Source: Pyrrhosoma nymphula
Taxonomy: Eukaryota > Arthropoda > Insecta > Odonata > Coenagrionidae
DNA: 64,000 bases
Assembly (NCBI GenBank): GCA_963573305.1
Contig: OY754333.1
Span: forward strand, 19,217,013 to 19,281,012
Direction of reading: 5' to 3'
Below the pieces are notes generated by a model that was not told the DNA's origin, ran no database searches, and saw nothing but the letters and a program-made list of their open reading frames with translations. The position numbers and the translations under genes were made by a program. This document shows positions 56,362 through 64,000 of this stretch, in pieces; positions within the stretch are counted from its first letter, which is position 1, and every line of letters starts with the position of its first letter.

Positions 56362-57026
56362 TAATAATTTAAACTTAAAATAGATGGATGGATAAATGTA
56401 ATCAGAGAATGTTCTAGTTGGCACATCATTTTTAACGAATGTGTGATAATGATGAAAACACTTAAGGGGATGTACAATATTGACAACTCTTGAGAGTAGA
56501 TGATAAGGATGAGAGGTGGCTTTTTTTGCTGTCAGTCAAAAAGTTTTTTAAATCTTTTTTAAATGTGATGTGAATTTTGTGCCTATATGTATGTGCTAAT
56601 TTTTTCCTCTTATGTATTGCATGTATTATTCAAACTAATCACTAATGCAAGTTCTTAACTATAATAAAAGAATTGTATGTTGAAATTTCCATCCACGTTA
56701 AAAAATAAATGTTCACACTTAAATGTTATTGTATCCCATTGAGTTTCAAGAAGCTGCTAAGCTAAGTTTGGGAAGAATGATGGGAAAGAAAAATGGAAAA
56801 TACCTCATGAATATGCATATTAGTCCTGTCAAATTAATACATATTCTATTTTGAATTTTTATGCTTTTTTGTGGAAATCCTTAATTCTTATAAATTTTGT
56901 CAAACATGGAAGAAAAATAATCTTTACTTGCATACTCTGGACACGGGTTTTCACTATTACGTGCTTAGCTGCCAAAAATGACAAGTTTTTGTGAACAAAT
57001 CAGTTCAGCCTTCAGTACGTTTCCAT

Positions 57027-58060
57027 CCCAAGCAGCGCCTGAGCGCATGAAATGCGCATTGTGTGCGCGTACAACTGCATTGGTCGCGAATCCGCATTAA
57101 TACCGCATTACTAGCGCACATCAGGCATGTGTTTCTCGGCACGGAAAAAGTCTTGAGACATCAGTGATACGATATATATGGGAAAATATAAAGTAATGAT
57201 TAGCTTCAAATAGTCCGCAATAGATTTTTTGAATATATTTTAAGTAAAGAAATCATATTAGATAAGCACATCAGATGCGACAATGACTATAAAACCTCTC
57301 CAGTTCGCGAAGATCTTAAACTTAAGGCAAGAGGTAAGTATACCTCTTATTTTGGAAAGGCACATAAAAATAATTATCATTATTTTGCGTAGTAAATTCG
57401 TGGCATTTTTATACCTATATTATTTGCATTTCACGCATTTCGTTATAATCAACTCGTATAGGTTTCAACGATGGTGATTAGTTGCCACGATGGCCATGTA
57501 GAGGGCTTATCCGAGCCTTCCCAAATTCCAACCTTCCATTTTTTTCTCTCTCTTTCGTTCATTCGTTGAAGTAAGTTGATTGGTCGGTGAGTGTCGCGAG
57601 AGAAGTTTTGGATTTCTGTGCCCGGCTTTGACGAAGAATATAATTCCGGAAACAAGAACTTGAAACCTGGAGAAATGGAAGTAAGTATTGATAGCATTTT
57701 TCTTATTTAAGTTCAACATCTCACTGGGGAACGATGTTGGCAGCACTGCCGTTTTCGACTTTGGGGTGCGGAGCGCCTGGGCTGAAATCACGTCGCCGAA
57801 ATCTGTCCTCAATGTGCATACAAACGTACCGACTAAATCTTGCCACTTACAGCGTGCTATTATACTTCCTCACCCTCTTACCTCTTCTCGCCCCCCCCCC
57901 TCCGACCTTAGCGAGCCGGACTGAGTGGTGCACACCAAGGGACACCCTAATCCACCATCGTAAATAAACAAAGAGAAATCTTGAAAGGGGAATACCACCT
58001 AACACATGCAGCTGCAGCAAAATCGCCGATGCTATGTGGAACCCTTAGTTGTTTTGTTTC
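57027..58060. other. Intergenic DNA, possible gene start rejected
   Basis: 57030-57120 has a CpG-containing patch with GCGCAT-type repeats. ATGGAA|GTAAGT at about 57675 looks like a tiny first exon, but no downstream exon supports it. Frames at 57688-57967 are unrecognised. Confidence 0.3.
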
Positions 58061-59477
58061 TAAGCCGGTGTCCCACGGTAAATTGTTTCGTAAATTTATT
58101 CATGAATTCCATATTCATGAAAAGAGATTCGTGAGCTGTTGGACCCCATGTCACACGAGCAGGAAAAATTCATGAATTGGGCGCTGATCGGCTGACGGCC
58201 AAGAAGAGAACTTTTTGTGCTGCCATCAATAGTGTGGTCTCTGTACAATCAGAGAAGATATTTTTGCGGGACCTACGAGCCATGATAAGGAATAGCACGC
58301 ACATATTTCTATAATTACCCGGGAATTACTATAGCCATACGTATAAACTGAAGGAATTGAAAGAACAAGCATGCTTGCTCACAATGGAACACGTCAGAAT
58401 CCCTAAGTAGCAGTTCGCTAGCCCAGAGTCGCCGAAACTAGGCCTGGGCGATATTGGTGATTCAATATCGTGATATGATAATTTTAGTATACCGTATCTT
58501 GGCGATAACGATAACTCATATCGTGACGATAAATATCGTCTTATCGCGCATCAAACGACAACTTATTTCGTGACGATAAATATAGTGTTATCGCGCCTCA
58601 AAATATTGTGATATATCACGCGATAAAAACCGCAATATCACGTTCCGATAAAGAATCACGATATCACGCTGAGTTAAAATATCACGATAACTGATCGTGA
58701 TATTGCGCTCGGTAAATTAATCACGCCCGATAAAACATCACGATAAATATCACGATGTTGTGCCCTAATAAAATATGACGATAAATATTACCTAAAAATA
58801 TCGTGATATTGCGCTCGATAAAATATCACAATTAATATCACGATAAAATATCGTGAAGTTGCGCTCGATAAAATAATCGCGCCCGATAAAATGTCACGAT
58901 AAAATATGGTGATATTGCGGTCGATAAAATATCGTGATATTTCGGTCGATAAAATATCGTGATATTGCGGTCGAAAAAGTATAGTGATATTGCGGTCGAT
59001 GAAGTATCGTGATATTGCGGTCGATAAAATATCGTGATATTGCGGTCGAAAAAGTATCGTGATATTGCGGTCGATAAAGTATCGTGATATTGCGGTCGAT
59101 AAAATATCGTGATATTGTGCTCGATAAAACAATCACGCCCGATAAAATATCACGATAAATATCACGATAAAATATCGTGATAATGCGCTCGATAAGGTAA
59201 TCGTGGCCGATAAAATATCACGATAAACGTCACGATAAAGTATCATGATACTGCGCTAAATGTTGCGCTATCACGTAATCGCGCTCGATGTACTATGATG
59301 ATGTCGCGCCGGAAAATCGTGTCAGAAAAGCCAATCAGTGTCTGAGTTTCATGAAGAATTTATTGAGTTTTCTTTTTTACAGAAATTTACCGAATATTGT
59401 CTTGCGCATGCGCAGTGTAACTATGAGAGTATTCATGAATAAATTTACGAAAACATTTACCGTGGGACACCGGATTA
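58061..59477. mobile_element. TIR element carrying a satellite, 1.42 kb
   Basis: The left TIR (58061-58107) TAAGCCGGTGTCCCACGGTA with TTCGTAAATTTATTCATGAAT is repeated inverted at 59431-59477 with very few mismatches over 47 bp. There is no transposase. More than half of the interior (about 58448-59290) is a palindrome-rich satellite. The border TAA/TTA is symmetric, so the target duplication cannot be read safely. Confidence 0.8.
58448..59290. repeat. ATCGTGATAT palindrome satellite, 25-bp core array
   Basis: The region is built from TATCGTGATA/TATCACGATA blocks. Between about 58905 and 59130 it is a strict tandem array: GATATTGCGG recurs at 58911, 58961, 58986 (as ATAT), 59011, 59036, 59061 and 59086 with variants at 58936 and 59111, period 25 bp, unit GATATTGCGGTCGATAAAAT plus ATCGT. 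Outside the core the blocks are irregular. Frames of 80-114 codons here are satellite shadows. Confidence 0.9.
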
Positions 59478-59699
59478 ACGCTTACGAGTTGTCGTCTTCG
59501 AGTAAAAGTTTCGGGCGGAGCGGAAAATATGAAAGGAGTAAAACACCCAACGATCAAAATAGTTGGTTGAGAAGGAAAATAACAAATATTATTCAATATT
59601 CTAAGATAGCACCCTTATACTCGAACGCAGCAGCGAGCAGCAGGATTGACGTGTCATATTACATATCTCGGTTTTCTCAGTCCCTGCCAAAGGGATTGC

Positions 59700-59910
59700 T
59701 CCCCTTCCCCTTGCGCACCTGTACCGCAACTGGACCGCAAAAAACCGTTCCAAAAGCGGTTCAAATTGTTACGGCCGGTTCCGCTTCAGCTTGAACCGAA
59801 CCTCTTCTCTTTCGCAGACACGGTTCGGTTCGGAACGAACCGCTCTCTTACCGAGAAAGAGGTTCGGTTTCACGTGGAACCGTACCGCTTCAGAGGTTCG
59901 GTTACGTTTC
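59700..59910. repeat. GAACCG/CGGTTC-rich repeat
   Basis: Many short inverted copies of GGTTCGGTT and GAACCG (for example ACGGTTCGGTTCGGAACGAA) form a hairpin-prone block. No coding. Confidence 0.6.
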
Positions 59911-59919
59911 ACATCCCTG

Positions 59920-59963
59920 GTGGAAACTTGCAGGAAAAATTTCCAATGCCTATTTCAATAATT
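59920..59963 (+). repeat. 44-bp exact direct repeat, left copy
   Basis: GTGGAAACTTGCAGGAAAAA followed by TTTCCAATGCCTATTTCAAT and AATT is repeated exactly at 63796-63839. Just to the right is a GGATATCC-rich segment (59970-60045). Confidence 0.85.
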
Positions 59964-60144
59964 GCCCACGGATGTCCGTAGGATATCCATATGTCCCAAA
60001 ATCCGATATCCGACGGATATCCATAAAATGTCCGTATCAGATATTAATATTCTTTCATGCATATTGTTGCAAAAATATATACCAAAAAGATTCCTTCACA
60101 TGAAATAAAACCTTTACAAGGTGGAAGGACTTAAACGTACAGAT

Positions 60145-60175
60145 GGCACCTATAGATGAACTGGTGGGAGTAGTA
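60145..60175 (+). mobile_element. RTE-like LINE 5' scrap
   Basis: GGCACCTATAGATGAACTGG, TGGGAG matches part of the block at 31915-31950. Confidence 0.45.
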
Positions 60176-61578
60176 ACCATTGACCAATGAATGCATAAAC
60201 GAGTGACTGCTGATTATAAAAAAAAACAAAATTACATTGCAAAAAAATGAATTTATTTTCCGTCTATTACAAAGTCGAACGATATTTCTACAAAGTTTTC
60301 TGCCTTACAGCCAAGGGCTTCCTCACTGCAACTGGTTATTATCCTGGCCCCTACAATATAGAAGCAAAAGGAAATATTATAAAAAAGCAGTCACAGAGTT
60401 ATTTGACCCTGATGCAATTCCTTTTAAGGTAGACACAGTAAAAAGAGCTATATAACTCCACTTGTATTTTCTTACAGTCTCTGAAACAAATTTTTTTCAT
60501 ATATTAATATAATTTTCTTAATACCTGATGATACAGAAACCACTATAGCCAATAAGGTGACTGAAGCTCTTTGTGATACCAAAGTACCAGCCGAGTGCTG
60601 TGTAGAGGTATGTACATTGTGTTTCTCGTGTTTGCCTCTTAAGTAAAAAGCCAGTCCCAATAAATTCGTTCTTTAAAAACTATTGTACATGCAGTAATGT
60701 ATTTAAAATACTAAAGAATTCTTGCACTACAATTCTGATAAACATTTAGCTACCTTTGAAATAACCATTCGTCTGGGTATTCCTTCACAAACAACCGTAT
60801 CTGGCCAGGGCCCAAGCGCAACATAAACTTTGATGCGGAAAAATTAATCACGAGATTAAATGCTTACTTCCCTCGTCTGATAAAAGCAGTTTAAATAAAT
60901 AAAAATCATTATAATTTGAACAGAGAAGATTGCTATGCTATCAAACATTTGGATACATCTTTTCAACTACGAGGTTTCAACCAAATATAACGGTGCACCT
61001 GTCTAATGGTTGATGCAAGAATTCTTAATTTCATTTGGCCTGAAGACACAGACAGCAACACCGGCAAGAATGGTTTTTTCAAATGAACTAAGTACGCTGC
61101 TGAAGCCTTCACAAGGTTATCTAGGTCCTTTATTTTACATTTAAAAACTAAGTAGAAAAAATTAAATGTCACATAAAAAAACTATTTCTCGGTGATGTGA
61201 CAATGAAGGCAAGAGAGGAGTTATTGATAAAATACTAAATTACCATTTAATGAATTTCCTGCTTCCAACAAATTTTGCAAGAGCACTCAAAAACAATCCT
61301 GTCCTTTCCCCGATTTTTCCCAGTTCCCCCAGTCACTGGCCACCCTGTATTCTTGTAAAAACATTAATGAAGAAAATGCTCATTATGTTTTTACCTTCTG
61401 TGTAGTCCACCTATTTTTTTAAATTAGTGTTTTCTACCAACTATAATGACATTGATGAACCCTGGAAAATAACTCTCAGGGCACAAAATAGATTTTTTGG
61501 GAAAAAAGAGACTAAGTGTCACTTGTGCATAACCAAAAGATAATATGGATAATTAAGTCCAAAATGTAATGCTCATAA
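60176..61578. other. Mostly intergenic, two exon-like pieces
   Basis: On the plus strand, 60294-60428 lies between TTCTGCCTTACAG and AAG|GTAGAC, with an open KRKYYKKAVTELFDPDAIPF frame. 60537-60607 lies between GATGATACAG and GAG|GTATGT. The phases do not join without a stop, so I do not call a gene. Confidence 0.25.
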
Positions 61579-61753
61579 ACGGCCGTATTTACGGCAGGGA
61601 AAACCGGGCAACTGCCCAGGGCGGCACATTTTAGGGGGCGGCAAAATTACTGGAAAGTTGCACAAAAAAATTTAAGTAATATATGTATTGCAAGTTGGGG
61701 GGGCAGCAAATGTTTTTTTGCCCAGGGGCGTCAGAGGTCCTAAATTCGGGCCT
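61579..61753. mobile_element. hAT-like MITE, 175 bp, 8-bp TSD
   Basis: Flanked by exact GCTCATAA (61571-61578 and 61754-61761). Left end ACGGCCGTATTTA; right end in complement AGGCCCGAATTTA. The inside has GGGCAACTGCCCAGGGCGGC and a run of G. No coding. Confidence 0.8.
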
Positions 61754-62015
61754 GCTCATAAATCGTCAAAATATCCACAATTCGAAGTCACAAAAAAATA
61801 GTTAAATGACTATTACATCTATTGTAAGACGAAACATCAAGTTTGAGACTAGAAGTAGTATTTTTTTACTTATAAAATACCACAAAACTTTGAATAAGGC
61901 TGCTTGAAAATTCCAGCCAAGGGGATTACTTTCAAGAATGCGAAGAATCACCAGACTATTTAATGCATGGCTAGGAGTCATTCATTGCCTTCTTGTTTAA
62001 TTTTAAAATTCTTAC

Positions 62016-62197
62016 CAAATATAATATCCTTCATCTCTAGAGCCACAAAAACCCTCTTCTTCTTCATGGATTTAATAGGGAAGATTGTTAACCAGCCAGC
62101 TGAAGTCTGACGCCACTTCAACCGTTACTGCTGCTCGCAAAATTCGCACAACAAACTCTTTTGCTGAGCTAACCCCAATAAGACCAAGCTCACGCAC
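62016..62197 (-). pseudogene. Exon resembling DUF4806, frameshifted
   Basis: 182-bp exon between acceptor CCCAATTTCACAG (before 62197) and donor TTTG|GTAAGA (62015). It reads VRELGLIGVSSAKEFVVRIL and VASDFSW, then after a direct tandem CTGGCTGG (62092-62099) the second half is in another frame: KSMKKKRVFVALEMKDIIFG. The plan (short helix, conserved W, K-K-F, then M-K-D-I-I-F) is like the DUF4806 domain of arthropod proteins, which has no known function. The 4-bp duplication breaks the frame. Domain assignment is by eye and uncertain. Confidence 0.4.
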
Positions 62198-62446
62198 CTG
62201 TGAAATTGGGAAAATATTTTAAACTCCAGTATCATTACAATACAATATTTGGCCACATAAAACACACAAATGAGTGACATACCAACTGTTTTCTTTGAGA
62301 GGCATCACTCAAATTTTCCTCTACGACCTCCAATTCCTGTCAAGTTTTGATGGGAAAACTAACCAAAATACCAGGATCAGATTCTTTATTCTCTTCATCA
62401 CATCTTTTTTTAGCATGAACCCTTCTCCATATCTTCCTCTACCCCT

Positions 62447-62534
62447 CGCAGACACATATCAAGCCCAATGACTGCCCGTTTGATGAAAAGTAATGTTTTC
62501 ATGGCATCTTCTTCACATCCTGAAATGACGCCAT
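62447..62534 (-). other. Possible upstream exon of the same gene
   Basis: After GGCGTCATTTCAG (minus) an open frame reads CEEDAMKTLLFIKRAVIGLD and RGVEEDMEKG. The composition is protein-like and it lies 5' of the DUF4806-like exon on the same strand. The donor is weak. Low certainty. Confidence 0.25.
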
Positions 62535-62859
62535 TTTTATGTACACGAAATAACCTAATGTGAAATAAGAAGTGAACTTTTAGTAGATAGTTTCTTAAAC
62601 CGCGATGATAATAGAACAATTTTCAGGTTCAGCAAATTAATGAAAACTTAATCAACCAAAACTTACCTTGCTTCAGTAAAGCTTGGCGATGTATGTATGT
62701 ACGATCCAACTAGAGTAAATTGCGAAGGGCACTTCAGGATAAAAGCATTGCACGTCCAAACTCGAGTCACAGAAACGGCAAAATTGACGATGGATTTTAA
62801 AGCGTTGTGCCAGGTAATATATCACTATACTTAGAGAATGTATATTCCCTGGTAGCAAT

Positions 62860-63795
62860 TATTTTGTCACATTTTGTCCTTTGGCTTCATTTGGCTCCTA
62901 TGCGTAATCAAATACCGCTCTTCTTTTGTTCAGCGCAGCGCCTCTTGGTATTTAAAACCCGCATTTTTCAAAACACCCAGTTCTTCGTTCTCGTCAGTTT
63001 TCTCTCGGTTCCCAGCATAGATTTTGAATCTCTCTTGAATTTTGAATTAAGTATAGAGCCACAATTATTCGAATGAATAGTATCCATTCCCGTTGGAAAC
63101 TCATTCATGTTAATTTTTGTGAAATAAATATAAGTCCAGAGGAAAATAAATAGAAAGAAACTGAGTGGAAACTAACCGCAAGGAGAGTTAACCGGAAATC
63201 TCTGCGATAACTAACCAAAGTCACAGGTCAATTTAACAACATCAATTCGTTCAAAGAGCAAATAAGTTTATAATTCGTGAAAATCATGCTAAATGCAAAG
63301 AGTAAAGAATGTAATTCGTGCGATCATAATGCTACATTTATTTTTAACGTCTCAATTTAGGAAAAAAGTAGGAAATATTATTTCAAACATTCCATAGATA
63401 TTTTCGTATGGATATTTCGACGTAATATCCATAGAATGTCCACATAATGTTACAGGTTGGACCTAACGTCTTTTGGATATTGGTAACCATTTATGGATAT
63501 CCATATACAACATTTTCTGCTACTTGGGTAGTTTTCTGCTACCCAAAAACGGTATATGCATTCAATTATGATGGAGTTCATAGGTATAATAGATAAATTA
63601 TAATTGTAGATGGAACAGGATCCCAAATGCATGTATATAACTTATGATTTCCTTTAGGTTAAAATGATAAATTATTCATTCTACTTGGAAAGGAAAAGAG
63701 CATAATTATCATTGTAGAGGGAAATTTTAAATGATATAATTACCAATGCTACATCATAGGTACTTGCATTCGACAGATAACACGTGTTACAATGA
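62860..63795. other. Intergenic DNA with GGATATCC blocks
   Basis: 63390-63505 holds repeated GGATATT/GGATATCC and AATGTCC blocks in both orientations, similar to 59970-60045. These two segments may be the arms of one decayed element. No gene. Confidence 0.4.
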
Positions 63796-63839
63796 GTGGA
63801 AACTTGCAGGAAAAATTTCCAATGCCTATTTCAATAATT
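63796..63839 (+). repeat. 44-bp exact direct repeat, right copy
   Basis: Exact copy of 59920-59963. The sequence before and after is different from the left copy. Confidence 0.85.
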
Positions 63840-63923
63840 TCAGCTGTCAGAATTGGTATTTACATTCAGTCGCGGCTTTTATTAACGGAAGGCGTAACTG
63901 CATTGTTATTGTGCAAATTTGAA

Positions 63924-63951
63924 TGCAATAATTATTATAATAATTATTGCA
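63924..63951. repeat. 28-bp perfect AT palindrome
   Basis: TGCAATAATTATTA followed by its exact complement TAATAATTATTGCA. Confidence 0.95.
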
Positions 63952-64000
63952 TTATTAATTATTATAATACAATAATGTTATGTAGTTCTGTAACAGTATA

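Larger units (their letters stand above)
51361..57026. repeat. 5.7-kb duplicated block, copy B
   Basis: Collinear with copy A (19643-25318), 31.7 kb downstream, same orientation. The differences include a one-base A insertion in the run near 52424 that joins two small minus frames into one of 130 codons, and scattered substitutions. The flanks on both sides are unrelated to those of copy A. It holds the same TATA-like site (52578) and MITE (55660-56361). Confidence 0.9.

Noticed and set aside
57560..57720. Possible first exon ATGGAA followed by GTAAGT
   Set aside because: The next acceptor is only about 30 bp away, too short for an intron, and no credible downstream exon was found.
58788..59136. 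Repetitive minus frames of 80-114 codons
   Set aside because: They are the translation of the 25-bp satellite read in an open phase and not a protein.
1..64000. CRISPR arrays, bacterial operons, ribosome binding sites
   Set aside because: No spacer-repeat array was seen. The window has introns, LINEs and MITEs and is eukaryotic, so such features are not expected.

Overview
This is a eukaryotic window, AT-rich, intron-bearing and dominated by transposable elements. It is most consistent with an arthropod nuclear genome. The reasons are the element mix (Penelope-like, RTE-like and CR1-like retroelements, BEL/Pao, hAT-type and TA-target MITEs, tRNA-derived SINEs) and an effector-caspase-type p10 exon and an M13 metallopeptidase terminal exon resembling animal proteins. 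Species cannot be fixed from the sequence. Most open frames of 60-130 codons are chance frames or shadows of repeats. There are no operons, rRNA or intact tRNA genes.

Layout. 1-8700 is repeat-rich intergenic DNA: two foldback elements (2953-3150, 5361-5565), MITEs at 3673-3900, 6519-7251 and 7255-7537 (hAT-like, exact 8-bp target duplication), an RTE fragment near 4.1-4.5 kb, a SINE near 4.7 kb and a CR1-like 3' end at 7.95-8.66 kb. 9132-11320 is a giant inverted repeat made of two head-to-head Penelope-like 3' halves with GIY-YIG coding. 11.3-19.6 kb is mostly empty apart from MITEs. A 5.67-kb block at 19643-25318 is repeated in direct orientation at 51361-57026 and carries a TA-flanked MITE in both copies.

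26.9-31 kb has the clearest host-gene traces: on the minus strand the last exon of a neprilysin-like M13 peptidase, with a stop where the zinc-ligand Glu should be, and on the plus strand an intact caspase p10 exon. 31.9-33.3 kb holds RTE, SINE and Penelope-like fragments. 34483-35866 (minus) looks like the start of a real gene: a short first exon and a GC-rich second exon which join to give an N-terminus with myristoylation and palmitoylation signals, the intron holding a MITE. 40298-43779 (minus) is a BEL/Pao element that has lost protease, reverse transcriptase and RNase H. RTE and CR1-like remnants and a 1.76-kb long-TIR element follow. After the second copy of the block, 58061-59477 is a TIR-bounded element filled with a palindrome-rich 25-bp satellite. 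The last 4.5 kb has another hAT-like MITE, a possible decayed gene with a DUF4806-like exon, and paired repeats.

Cooperation between genes: none can be shown. The caspase and M13 exons are orphan terminal exons pointing away from each other, so their 5' parts would have to interleave, which suggests fragments, very long introns or pseudogenes. The interesting biology is in the elements: a near-perfect Penelope hairpin with hammerhead-ribozyme-like ends, the satellite captured between transposon ends, and the recent 5.7-kb duplication.
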